From: Thermoleophilaceae bacterium
Lineage (GTDB): Bacteria > Actinomycetota > Thermoleophilia > Solirubrobacterales > Thermoleophilaceae
DNA: 49,962 nt
Direction: 5' to 3'
Assembly (NCBI GenBank): GCA_030447905.1
Contig: JAUJNZ010000003.1
Coordinates: 277,772-327,733, forward strand
Position 1 is the first letter of the stretch, and the number at the start of each line of letters is the position of its first letter. Below are positions 16,602-24,826 of the stretch, piece after piece. The notes under the pieces are model-generated. The model saw only the letters and a program-made list of their open reading frames with translations, made no database searches and was not told the origin of the DNA. Both the position numbers and the translations under genes were made by a program.

Positions 16602-17570
16602 CTATGGGCGGCGGAAGTGTGCTGCCGGGATCACGAACCCTCGCTCACGGGCGACTGTTTCGTCAGGCATGGTGCTGATCGCTGTGGTGTAGGCGGTGAA
16701 CAGCCGGGGGTCTATCGGCTGCTGCCACGAGACGGTGGGGAAGATAGACAGCAGGCCCCACGCGTACGAGCAGCACAGGAATAGCTCGTGCACGAGGTCG
16801 ATACCACCCTCGCCAGGTACCTCCACGGCCGTCAGCATGTACATATCCATGTGCGGATTCGGCCCCGACGCCTCAATGCGGGTCCGTACGAGTTCTGCGC
16901 CCTCTACAAGGCGCACCCCAACACGGGTACGGCGCTCCGTGACCGCTGCGATGTCTCGGTAGGGACGCTGCTGACCGGTCCCGAGCGACATCGCTTGGGT
17001 TACGGGCATGGGGATGAGCACTTGATGCTTGTCGCGATTCCAGAGGCGGTCGAGAATTGCGAGCGGGTGGTCGTGAGCGCCGTACGGCTGCATTGCCTCG
17101 ATTAGGTCCGACCAGTCGTCGGGGATGTATTTCGCAAGACGATCGGTCGCTCTCCGGCCAGCTCCCCCGGGACTGGTTTTGATCGGGAAGCCCAGGCGAC
17201 TTGGAGGGGACTTGGGGTGCATGTGCCAGCACGCGAGTGCCCATACGAGGTTGTCGAAGATAGACCGCACCTGGTGGACGACTTCGCCGGTCAGAACGCC
17301 GATCCGGAGGGGTGGCTGCCGGAGGGGCTCAGCGCGGAAGACATACCAGCCATGCTCTCCCTCGACTTTGCCGAGGGCTCTATAGGGGTCGGAGTTGAAG
17401 AACATCCGGAGTTTCTGGTCGAGGTCCGCGAGATGCTCGTGCGCCCGGCGAAGCTTCTCTATGCACCCGTCCAGATCCAGCGGGAGGCTGCTTGCGTCCA
17501 CGACCGCGTTGCCGACCCGCAGCGTCGACCCTGATATAAGGAGCGTGCCAATGGCGTTCGGCTCGGACAA
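16602..17570 (-). CDS. Passenger protein of the IS1595-type element, unknown function
   Basis: Up to 322 residues from TTG at 17570 (GGGTGA seven bases before); GTG at 17501 would give about 299 and avoid the overlap with the small plus-strand gene. No signal peptide. Visible features: a helical start (GCIEKLRRAHEHLADLDQKL), a central VVHQVRSIFDNLVWALACWH with FPIKTSP, then IPDDWSDLIEAMQPYGAHDH followed by PLAILDRLWNRDKHQVLIPM, and a long C-terminal half with one hydrophobic stretch. The pattern R-S-x-x-D-N-L-x-W ... Q-P-Y ... L-W-N-x-D-K-H-x is that of a family of unnamed proteins I have seen annotated only as hypothetical; a helical, HEPN-like fold is possible but not shown. Being inside the IS, it travels with the transposase. 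Confidence 0.8.
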   Translation of the reverse strand: MSEPNAIGTLLISGSTLRVGNAVVDASSLPLDLDGCIEKLRRAHEHLADLDQKLRMFFNSDPYRALGKVEGEHGWYVFRAEPLRQPPLRIGVLTGEVVHQVRSIFDNLVWALACWHMHPKSPPSRLGFPIKTSPGGAGRRATDRLAKYIPDDWSDLIEAMQPYGAHDHPLAILDRLWNRDKHQVLIPMPVTQAMSLGTGQQRPYRDIAAVTERRTRVGVRLVEGAELVRTRIEASGPNPHMDMYMLTAVEVPGEGGIDLVHELFLCCSYAWGLLSIFPTVSWQQPIDPRLFTAYTTAISTMPDETVARERGFVIPAAHFRRP

Positions 17571-17706
17571 AGCAGGTCACCCTACTCAGAAGACCCGCCC
17601 CAAGAAGGGCAAGCCCATTGAGATCCCCGTGCCCAAGCGCGAGGCCTTCGACAAGCTCCTCCGCCGGGCTGAGAAGGGCTCAGCTACCCGCCGCCCGAGC
17701 AAGTAG
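17551..17706 (+). CDS. Small lysine/arginine-rich passenger protein
   Basis: 51 residues from ATG at 17551 with AAGGAG (17538-17543) at ideal spacing. The sequence is basic and probably partly disordered at the start (MAFGSDKAGHPTQKTRPKKG), then KREAFDKLLRRAEKGSATRR. Its start region overlaps the start of the leftward passenger gene and its last 27 bases overlap the end of the transposase gene. The strong ribosome site argues it is real. A DNA-binding or transposase-accessory role is possible but only a guess. Confidence 0.62.
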   Translation: MAFGSDKAGHPTQKTRPKKGKPIEIPVPKREAFDKLLRRAEKGSATRRPSK

Positions 17707-18612
17707 CTGAGCGAACAGGGCTTTGCCCTCGCGGCGCGCGTTGTGGCGCCAGGCGTACTCGTTGACGTAGGACTGCAGGTAGTGCGGCGAGACCTTCTTG
17801 TACGCCCCGCGCATGCCGGTCTTGAGGTTGCCGAAGAAGCCCTCGATGGTGTTCGTGTGGACTGCGCCCACGACGTACTCGCCGGTCGAGTGGTTGATGA
17901 TCCGGTGGTCGAGGAACTGGCCTCGCAGCGGCTTGTAGGCCACCCAGTCGTCGGTGAAGATCATGGCCGAGGGGTTGACGTTCGCCACCACTTCTCTACT
18001 AAGCGCCGGGCCACGGCGCGAGGGGATGACACGGGCACGGACGCGCCCGCCGCGCTCGACCATTCCGAGGACGGTGGACTTTGCCTCACGAAATGCCGCC
18101 GCCTCGGCGCGAGAATGAGCATGGCGTGGCTTGCCACCCCAGGAGGTCTCGTCGATCTCCACGTCGCCCGACAGCGGCTCGTCGTCCGCGTCGGTCATCA
18201 GCTCGGTCCTGATCTTCTTCATCATCCGGTGAGCGGTCTTGTAGCCCACGCCCAGCTCGCGCTCTAGCTGCTTGGCAGAGATTCCGCACCGAGTGCTAGC
18301 GATCAGGTACATCGCGTAGAACCAGAGCTGCAGCGAGGTCGTCGACTTCTCGAAGATCGTGCCCTTCATCGGGTGGATATGGAGACCGCAGGTGTCGCAG
18401 GTGTAGGAGGTCCGCGTCTTGGTCCGGTGAAAGCGCCGGGGCCGCTCGCACTTCGGGCAGTCGGCCGTGTGCCCGTCCGGGGCGAAGCGGTCCCGCCAGA
18501 GCCGGTCTAGGCAGGCAGCATCGTCCGGGTACTCGCGCATGAACTCGATGAGCGAGTAGTCCGACTCCGAGGAGGGACGGCGGAATGGATCGTTTCGGTC
18601 GTTTGCGGCCAT
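17680..18612 (-). CDS. IS1595 family (ISXO2-like) transposase
   Basis: 310 residues from ATG at 18612. The N-terminus has a zinc ribbon (CPKCERPRRFHRTKTRTSYT, then CDTCG), as expected for IS1595. The catalytic domain shows GDVEIDETSWGGK (first Asp), IFTDDWVAYKPL (second Asp) and HTNTIEGFFGNLKTGMRGAY (third acidic/Asn position), then LQSYVNEYAWRHN. This is the DDE/D-D-N fold that catalyses cut or copy of the element. A TATAAT at 18619-18624 sits only six bases before the ATG, so the mRNA may be leaderless. Longer readings upstream cross the IS end and can be discounted. Confidence 0.95.
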   Translation of the reverse strand: MAANDRNDPFRRPSSESDYSLIEFMREYPDDAACLDRLWRDRFAPDGHTADCPKCERPRRFHRTKTRTSYTCDTCGLHIHPMKGTIFEKSTTSLQLWFYAMYLIASTRCGISAKQLERELGVGYKTAHRMMKKIRTELMTDADDEPLSGDVEIDETSWGGKPRHAHSRAEAAAFREAKSTVLGMVERGGRVRARVIPSRRGPALSREVVANVNPSAMIFTDDWVAYKPLRGQFLDHRIINHSTGEYVVGAVHTNTIEGFFGNLKTGMRGAYKKVSPHYLQSYVNEYAWRHNARREGKALFAQLLARAAGS

Positions 18613-18618
18613 GCCGAT

Positions 18619-18624
18619 ATTATA
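18619..18624 (-). promoter_or_regulatory. Consensus -10 box for the transposase, leaderless arrangement
   Basis: A perfect TATAAT on the minus strand ends six bases from the transposase ATG, placing the expected transcript start at or next to the start codon. The -35 region would fall inside the terminal repeat, so the IS end itself would carry half the promoter. Confidence 0.5.
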
Positions 18625-18635
18625 CATACTCCGAC

Positions 18636-18656
18636 GACATAATGCGTGACGCTCGT
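18636..18656. repeat. Right end of IS: terminal inverted repeat plus target duplication
   Basis: GACATAATGCGTG (18636-18648) is the reverse complement of the left terminal repeat and is followed by the target duplication ACGCTCGT (18649-18656). Confidence 0.93.
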
Positions 18657-19143
18657 CACTCAGCCAGAGGGGCCCCTGCACCGCCGCCTCCTCCGCCCCC
18701 GGCCGGGCTTCGTCGCCCCGAGGGCCTGAAAGGCCTGGGCCCCGCCCGACGATCCTCGACGCGAGCACGTGGCCCGCCGGGGACGTGGCCCGTGCGACCC
18801 GGACGACTTCGCCTGGGCGCGGCTCGGAGGGTAGAAGCAGCGCGCACGGCTGTGGGCGCGAGCTGCTGGATGCAGCTACCTCGCCCTCCCAGCCTCTGGC
18901 CGCGGCGACCCCGGGAGGCCAGCGTATACCTTCTCCTTCGACACGATAACCGACCTCGACGGACTGAGTGCGGGATCGAGCGCCCGGCCTTCGGCCGCTG
19001 CCGGTATGGATGATCGCGGTGGGTGCTCTCCCACTCTGGCCCTGAGCGCATCCGCCGCGGACGCCGCGCGCCGGCCCCCTCCAAGGCCGCGGCTAGGCGA
19101 GAAGCGACCCCCCGGGGACCAGGCGCCCGGGTAGGATCTCGTC
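18657..19143. other. 3' remainder of the split gene, then no gene seen
   Basis: The first 70 bases or so continue the small membrane-protein frame broken by the IS. From about 18730 to 19143 I see only GC-rich ORFs without any protein-like pattern on either strand. Confidence 0.45.
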
Positions 19144-19569
19144 ATGCCCGACTGGGTTGTCTGGCTGCTCGTCGCGGTCGCCCTCGCCGTCGGAGAGGTC
19201 TTCACCCTCGGCTTCTTCCTCGGGCCCGTCGCGCTCGCGGCCGGCGTCGCGGCGCTCGCGGCCGTCGCGGGCTTCGGGACCGAGGTTCAGGTGGGCACGT
19301 TCGCGATGGCCTCGCTCGCCTCTCTGTTGCTCGTGCGACCAATCGCCAGGCGACATGTGCGCACGCCCGCTCGCCTGCGCACCGGCACGGCGGCGCTCGT
19401 GGGAGCCTCGGCCGTCGTGGTCGACCGAGTCGACGCTGACCGCGGCAGCGTCCGCTTGCGTGGCGAGGTCTGGTCGGCGCGCACCTTCGACGCCGACCGC
19501 GTGGTCGAGCCCGGTGTGCGCGTCGAGGTGATGGAGATAGACGGGGCTACAGCCGTGGTCGCCGACTGA
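19144..19569 (+). CDS. NfeD-like C-terminal domain membrane protein
   Basis: 141 residues. Two to three membrane spans (VVWLLVAVALAVGEVFTLGFF, VALAAGVAALAAVAGFG, FAMASLASLLLV) are followed by an OB-fold domain with TPARLRTGTAALVGASAVVV, GSVRLRGEVWSARTFD and GVRVEVMEIDGATAVV. This is the short NfeD form. NfeD proteins are almost always encoded next to an SPFH/stomatin gene, exactly as here (45 bases downstream), and the two are thought to work together in membrane microdomain organisation or quality control. Confidence 0.92.
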   Translation: MPDWVVWLLVAVALAVGEVFTLGFFLGPVALAAGVAALAAVAGFGTEVQVGTFAMASLASLLLVRPIARRHVRTPARLRTGTAALVGASAVVVDRVDADRGSVRLRGEVWSARTFDADRVVEPGVRVEVMEIDGATAVVAD

Positions 19570-19614
19570 TCCGGGCTGCGAGAATCTCGGTGACCGATAC
19601 CGCAGGAGGAAGCC

Positions 19615-20574
19615 ATGTCCCCTGGAGCCATAGCCCTGATCGCGCTCGCCGTTCTCGTCCTGATCGTGCTCTCGCGCGCGATTCGGATCGTCCCGCAGGC
19701 GCGCTCGGGCATCGTCGAGCGCCTCGGCCGCTATCAGCGTACGCTCGACGCGGGCCTCGCGATCATCGTGCCGTTCGTCGATCGCCTGCGGCCGCTGATC
19801 GACCTCCGCGAGCAGGTCGTCTCCTTCCCGCCCCAGCCGGTGATCACCGAGGAGAACCTGACCGTCTCGATCGACTCGGTCATCTACTTCCAGGTCACCA
19901 ACCCCAAGGACGCAAGCTACGAGATCGCCGACTACATTGCCGCGGTCGAGCAGCTGACCGTGACCACCATGCGGAACGTGATCGGCGGCATGACCCTCGA
20001 GGAGACGCTCACCTCGCGCGACAAGATCAGCGGTCAGCTGCGCGGGGTGCTCGACGAGGCCACCGGCCGCTGGGGCATCCGCGTGAACCGTGTCGAGCTC
20101 AAGGCGATCGACCCGCCCGTGACCATCCAGGAGGCGATGGAGAAGCAGATGCGCGCAGAGCGCGACCGCCGCGCCGCGATCCTCACCGCCGAGGGCGTCA
20201 AGCAGTCCCAGATCCTCACCGCCGAGGGCGAGAAGCAGTCGGCGATCCTCCGGGCCCAGGGCCAGCGGGAGTCGGCGATCCTCGAGGCCGAGGGCCAGTC
20301 GAGGGCGATCGAGACGGTGTTCGAGGCGATTCACCGCGGGGATGCCGATCCGAAGCTGCTGGCGTATCAGTACCTGCAGACCCTGCCGCAGATCGCGCAG
20401 GGCGAGGCGAACAAGATGTGGATCATCCCGAGCGAGTTCACCGAGGCGATCGGGAGATTGGGGGCGGTCCTGCCCGGGGTGGGCGGCGCGGAGGGCGACG
20501 GGCGCGGGGCCGATGGACGGGGCACTGAGCGGCCCCACCGCGGCGAAGCACCGAGCACGAGCGGACAGGGGTGA
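19615..20574 (+). CDS. SPFH/stomatin (band 7) family protein, QmcA-like
   Basis: 319 residues. One N-terminal span (AIALIALAVLVLIVLSRAI) anchors an SPFH domain from about residue 22: IVPQARSGIVERLGRYQRTL, then PFVDRLRPLIDLREQVV, the conserved TEENLTVSIDSVIYFQV, and GMTLEETLTSRDKIS. A coiled segment carries the repeating ILTAEGxKQSxIL units (about 180-230). The C-terminus is glycine-rich. By family, it forms oligomeric membrane scaffolds. It has AGGAGG seven bases before the ATG, and lies 45 bases after the NfeD-like gene, its usual partner. Confidence 0.95.
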   Translation: MSPGAIALIALAVLVLIVLSRAIRIVPQARSGIVERLGRYQRTLDAGLAIIVPFVDRLRPLIDLREQVVSFPPQPVITEENLTVSIDSVIYFQVTNPKDASYEIADYIAAVEQLTVTTMRNVIGGMTLEETLTSRDKISGQLRGVLDEATGRWGIRVNRVELKAIDPPVTIQEAMEKQMRAERDRRAAILTAEGVKQSQILTAEGEKQSAILRAQGQRESAILEAEGQSRAIETVFEAIHRGDADPKLLAYQYLQTLPQIAQGEANKMWIIPSEFTEAIGRLGAVLPGVGGAEGDGRGADGRGTERPHRGEAPSTSGQG

Positions 20575-21450
20575 ACGCCTCCGGCGTACGAGCCAGCGTA
20601 TGGGCTTCTCGAGTTGGTCGTCAAAGCGGCGGCTACGCCCGCCTCAGTTTCCCCCGGATGTGGGACGGCACCCAGGGTGAGCCGGCCGCCCTCATCGCGA
20701 TCGCCGCTGGCCTGTTCGAAGGCATCGTGGCCGGGTGCCGCCGGGAGGTCGGCTCCGGGCCAGACCGCTGCGTCCAGAGCGCATCCGAAGAGGACAGCGC
20801 CATGCCGGACGTTAGCTCGAGCGCTCCTGCCAGCCCTCGCGGAGAGCGACTTGTTGGAGCGCCGCGGCGCCATGCTCGCTAGCTCGGGCAGGACCTTGGT
20901 CCTGAGCGCCTGCTCGCAGCTGCGAAGCGCCGAGGGCTTGTAAGGGACGGCGAGCGGGTTCTCGCGATCCCGGCCTTGGCGGCGCTTCGTCAAGCCGTTC
21001 GTGGCGTTCCGCCGGGTGGGGACAAACCGGGCCCTCCCGGGCCGCTTCCACACGTCGATGAGACCGCTGCAAGGGTACGCCCACTGCGGCGCGGCTGGTC
21101 TTACCGCGAGGGCTGCGAGCACGGGAGGGGCGTGCTCGCCTACTTGGAGCAGCGCCGACGCAACCGCCTAGCGCGTGAGTGCCGGCGACCAGCTACCCGA
21201 GCCCTGGGGAGGGCTCTCCACGGATTCGGAACCGCCCCACGGGGCCGCTTCGTCCGCCCAGTCCGCGCGAGGCCCGTGTCGGTTCCTCCAGGATCCCGAT
21301 CGAAGAGCCGTGTGTCTGCGCCGTCTGGAGGAGGAAGCACTAAGCCCCGCCCTAGCCCACCTCGCGCGTCACCGCGACCTCGCGGCGTTGACCGCCGCGC
21401 ACGACCGTGAGGTCCGGGCGGTCACCCGCGCGCGGGCGAAGCACAGCGGC
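20575..21450. other. No intact gene
   Basis: About 875 bases between the SPFH gene and the PDZ remnant. Both strands have ORFs of 60-250 codons but with strongly biased, non-protein-like composition and no motif. It may be eroded coding DNA; I could not identify a parent. Confidence 0.4.
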
Positions 21451-21567
21451 CTAAATATGCTCTCCACGGCGTCGACCGGTCGTCCGTTCACCGCGACGAT
21501 AACGTCTCCCCGGCGGAGGCCAGCTTCCGCAGCGGGGGCGGGCTCGACCTCGAGCACGCTCGGTTTG
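21451..21567 (-). pseudogene. PDZ-domain remnant
   Basis: On the minus strand the fragment EPAPAAEAGLRRGDVIVAVN then GRPVDAVESI is an unmistakable piece of a PDZ domain of the HtrA/DegP type (the AGLxxGDVIxAxNGxPV core). No protease domain precedes it: upstream on that strand is the start of the YihY gene. It is therefore the tail end of a lost trypsin-like protease gene. Confidence 0.65.
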
Positions 21568-21588
21568 CGCCGCGATGGGAAGGACGCG

Positions 21589-22557
21589 ATGCAGGGTCGC
21601 CTAACGGCAAGGCTGCGGCGAGCGGGGAGGCACAGCCGGCAGCTCGGCGAGCGCTCGATCGCCGAGTTCTTCACCGACGACGGACCGCAGGCGGCCGCGG
21701 CGGTCTCCTACTTCGCGATCTTCTCGCTCTTCCCGCTGGCGATCATCACGGTCGCCGTCTACGGGCTCTTCCTCGGGGGTGAGGAGGCGCGCGAGCAGGT
21801 CATCGACTTTGTGCTCGACCGGGTGGCCCTCGATGAAGTGCAGGGCTCCCGCGACCTTCGCGGCGCGCTCTCGGCAGTCACCGGCAACGCCACGGCGTTC
21901 GGAGCCGTCGGCATCATCGGGCTGGTCTTCTCGGCCAGCGGCCTCATGGGGGCCATCCGCGGCGCCCTCAATGCGGCCTGGGAGACCTCGGACGCCCGCC
22001 CGCCCCTGATCGGCAAGCTCCTCGACATACTGCTGGTCCTCGGGCTCGGCCTTGTGATCGCGTTCTCGCTGGCGCTCACGCTGGTGAGTAGGCTCGCCGT
22101 CTCGGTGGGAGACGAGGTCGGGCAGGCGTTCGGCCCGGTGGGATCGGCCCTGCCGCGCGTGCTGCTGACGCTGGGCCAGCTCACCCCCGTCGTCGTATCC
22201 TTTGCGGTCTTCGCGTTCCTCTACCGTGTCGTCCCCGCCGCGGACGTCCGGATCCGGGACGTCTGGCCCGGCGCGCTGGTAGGAGCGCTCGGCTTCGAGC
22301 TCGTCAAGATCGGCTTCTCCTTCTATCTCGGGAGCTTCGCGAACTTTGGGGCGGTCTATGGGTCGCTCGCCACTGTCGTCGCCTTCCTGGTCTTCGTCTT
22401 CCTCGCGGCGAACGTCATGGTGCTGGGCGCTGAGGCGGCGTCGGAGTGGCGGGCGGTGCGAGAGGGGGTCGTCGACGCGGAGGAGGCCGCGGAGCGCGAT
22501 GTGCCGGTTGGCGAGCGGTTGAGCGGGTTCCTGCGGTCGCTCGTCCGGCGCGAGTGA
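21589..22557 (+). CDS. YihY/virulence factor BrkB family membrane protein
   Basis: 322 residues from ATG at 21589, with GGGAAGGA just upstream; a longer reading from 21175 runs over non-coding sequence. Family pattern: FFTDDGPQAAAAVSYFAIFS and SLFPLAIITVAVYGLFLG, then AFGAVGIIGLVFSASGLMGA, and FLYRVVPAADVRIRDVWPGA, with about six membrane spans, and a charged C-terminal tail (EEAAERDVPVGERLSGFLRS). Once thought to be ribonuclease BN, this family is now regarded as membrane proteins of uncertain function, possibly transporters. Confidence 0.93.
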   Translation: MQGRLTARLRRAGRHSRQLGERSIAEFFTDDGPQAAAAVSYFAIFSLFPLAIITVAVYGLFLGGEEAREQVIDFVLDRVALDEVQGSRDLRGALSAVTGNATAFGAVGIIGLVFSASGLMGAIRGALNAAWETSDARPPLIGKLLDILLVLGLGLVIAFSLALTLVSRLAVSVGDEVGQAFGPVGSALPRVLLTLGQLTPVVVSFAVFAFLYRVVPAADVRIRDVWPGALVGALGFELVKIGFSFYLGSFANFGAVYGSLATVVAFLVFVFLAANVMVLGAEAASEWRAVREGVVDAEEAAERDVPVGERLSGFLRSLVRRE

Positions 22558-22658
22558 GCCGGGGTGAGGCGGCAAGCTGCCGCACACCCGCCTCCAAGCG
22601 CCCGCGAAGCTGCGCCGAAGCGCAGAGCCATGACTCAGCTCGCGGGCGGACCGCCCTC

Positions 22659-23092
22659 TTACTCAGGGCCGCTATTCACGCAGACGCAGACAAGCCTGTC
22701 CTCCGGCTCGAGACGGCGTGCGCGTTCGTCGTCGAAGCCGATCACCTCGCCGTCGCGGACGACCGCCACGAGAACCTGGTCTTGCGGTGGCCTCCCCTCA
22801 GGCCCGAGCTCCTCGGATCGAGGCGGCCGCTCCACGAGGTCGAGGCCCGTCCCGGCCTCGAGCAGATCCTCGAGCACCCTGACCGAAGTCGGCGAGTGTG
22901 TGGCGATGCCGAGGAGCCGTCCGGCGGCGCCGGAGGAGGTGATCACCGAGTCGGCGCCACTCTCCCGCAGCAGATGGACGTTCTGGGCCTCGCGCACCGC
23001 AGAGACGATGGTGGGGTGGCGGTTCAGTTCTCGGGCAGTCAGGGTGACGAGGACCGAGGTGTCGTCGCGGTCGGGCGCAACCACGACCGCCG
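22659..23092 (-). pseudogene. C-terminal RCK fragment of a potassium channel (TrkA-N/TrkA-C type)
   Basis: The frame reads TAVVVAPDRDDTSVLVTLTA then RELNRHPTIVSAVREAQNVH, LLRESGADSVITSSGAAGRL and on to a C-terminal EDRLVCVCVNSGPE. These are the late NAD-binding part and following segment of an RCK domain from a Kch-type channel. The pore helices and the nucleotide-binding GxGxxG are absent. The frame upstream of about 23092 is filled by a different, lipoprotein-like coding sequence, so this is the 3' half of a gene cut at that point. Confidence 0.72.
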
Positions 23093-23339
23093 TACCAGCT
23101 GGCCCACGAACCGCCTGGGGGTGTCGTTCAGCTCGTCGAGGGTCACCTCGCGCTGCTGCAGTAGACCTCCGCCTTCCCCGGCCGTACATCCTCCGGCCCC
23201 TGCGCCGCGCGCCTCGGGTCCGGCCGACTCCTCTCCGCATGCGACCGCTCCGAGGGCACCCAGAGCAAGGGCTAGGGCCCCGACCCACTGCGCCCGATGG
23301 CCCGGCCCGGCCAGTCGAGTTGTCCTCTGCCCGTCCCAT
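23093..23339 (-). pseudogene. N-terminal half of a lipoprotein gene
   Basis: ATG at 23339 has AGGAGG (23346-23351) at good spacing. After one frame change near 23300 the frame gives a signal peptide (RAQWVGALALALGALGAVAC) with the lipobox LGAVAC, then GEESAGPEARGAG and EVTLDELNDTPRRFVGQLV. The last part resembles the start of an OB-like extracytoplasmic domain (VGQLVTVSGE in relatives). It stops being protein-like where the RCK fragment begins, so the gene is truncated by a rearrangement. Confidence 0.6.
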
Positions 23340-23351
23340 GGTGACCTCCTC

Positions 23352-23683
23352 GCTCAAGGGTTTATCCGATTCGCCGCCAGGATTCCCATCACGGAAAGCC
23401 GTGCAGGAGCCCCAGGGCGACTGTCAGTTCGCGGACGTCGCTGGCTCCGGCCACGGGGGTTACGCCCGGTGGAAGACCGAACCCACTTCGAGGGTGTTGC
23501 ACGATCTCCGGGCTGGAGCTACGAGGATGGCGCTGGGAACTTCTGGCTGACTATGCCCTTATGCCAGGCGACAGCAGGCCCGAGCGCGAGGACCCACTCG
23601 GGGACCTACTGGGAGGGAGGGCCCTAGTCGGGACGAGGCCTCACAGGACCCCGATCTGGCTTTGCGACGCGTCTTCCGACCAA
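23352..23683. other. No gene seen
   Basis: Spacer between the lipoprotein start and tRNA-Val. No ORF with protein-like pattern or obvious structured element was found. Confidence 0.4.
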
Positions 23684-23756
<73 letters not shown>

Positions 23757-23826
23757 GATGGAGGCGCGGGCGCTTCCGGGCCCAGTGTAGGGCCGGGGAA
23801 GTTCCAGGCTTCTTTACGATGAATCT

Positions 23827-24157
23827 ATGGCGGCTTCGATCCTCTGGCGCGCGTGCGCGGCCCAAGCCCTCGTGGTCGGCGCGCTGTTCGCCCTGCTCGT
23901 CGCCCTGCCGCTTCCCAGGATCTCTTCCGCGAGTTCGGCGCGCTCGTCGGGCCGCTCTCCTGGCCCTGCTGTCCTGCGGCGGTCGCCTGCCGCTCCCGCC
24001 CTTGCCGCCGGCGTCGGGCTCGGGGCCGTCGGCCGGATCTCTTCCGCGGAGTGGGGGCGCGCTCGTCCATCGGGAATTTCGTCGCTCTCTGCCTGGGATG
24101 CTCGCCGTCGTGGTGCGGGTCCTGCGCCTGCGGGTGGGATCGGCCCACGGCTCGTGA
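23827..24157 (+). pseudogene. Small multi-span membrane protein, frame-shifted
   Basis: ATG at 23827 opens with a convincing membrane segment (ILWRACAAQALVVGALFALLVALPLP). Protein-like sequence continues in the next frame (LFREFGALVGPLSW, about 23924-23965) and then in the third (LSCGGRLPLP and, later, PGMLAVVVRVLRLRVG to the stop near 24157). This is a small integral membrane protein with at least two frame breaks. I do not recognise its family with certainty. Confidence 0.5.
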
Positions 24158-24826
24158 GCCCGTTTGCCAGCCAACCGCGGTGTCGGGGTCTCGTGCCGCC
24201 GCTTCCGCCGACCTCAACGCCGGTCGGGTCACGCGGCGGGCTTGATGCGCGGGTGTCCCGATCGCCGTACTTCGGCGGCGTCCTGTGCATCGCGGGACTG
24301 GCGTCGACCTCCTGCGCCGCCGACGGACTCACGATGGCGACGGCCCGCGGCCGGTAGCGATCACGCCCGGCAGCATGCCGGCGGCCGTCCAGCGCGGCAC
24401 GGACCCCAGCCGCTCATCGAGCTGGCGTGAGCCGCCGCAGCCCCGAGGCGGGTGACCTCTCGCCCGCGCAGCGAGGTGGCCGCCGGTGCGACGCGCAGTT
24501 GCTCGACGCCGACGCTCCCGCTGCATCGTCCCGGAATTTCCGTCAGGCGGCCGCGGGTCTTGGACATTCCGCTCCTTGTTTCGTCGAGCCGAGCACGTCG
24601 CGCACCGCCTTAGCGCCTTCGCGCCCGATCACGACTCACCCTGGGAACGGTGTCGACTCGGCCAGCAGCGCGTGGCGCGGCCGCCTCGGTCCCAGAGCCC
24701 GAACTTGAAGAGCGAACCGCTTCGATTCCCGAGCATTGGCCAGGAGCATCGTCGACGTAGGGCGGCGAGGTCTTCGGCGAGACGTGAGTTGTCCCGTTGC
24801 CCGAGGCGGCACTCGTAGACGCCGCA
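24158..24826. other. No intact gene
   Basis: About 670 bases between the broken membrane gene and the metalloprotease remnant. All frames give arginine/proline-rich translations without motifs. Confidence 0.4.

Larger units (their letters stand above)
16540..18648. mobile_element. IS1595-type (ISXO2-like transposase) insertion element with two passenger genes, 2109 bp
   Basis: Both 13-base terminal repeats are perfect, and the 8-base target duplication is the length known for the IS1595 family. Inside are the transposase (17680-18612, minus), a 322-residue passenger protein (16602-17570, minus) and a 51-residue basic protein (17551-17706, plus). The element looks structurally complete and its transposase frame is intact, so insertion is probably recent. 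The inserted DNA split a small membrane gene. IS1595-family elements carrying passenger genes are known; this particular passenger set is not one I recognise. Confidence 0.92.

Noticed and set aside
16535-18659. Longer IS terminal repeats beginning GTGACG
   Set aside because: That boundary gives mismatched repeats and no target duplication; moving inward gives perfect 13-bp repeats and an exact 8-bp duplication.
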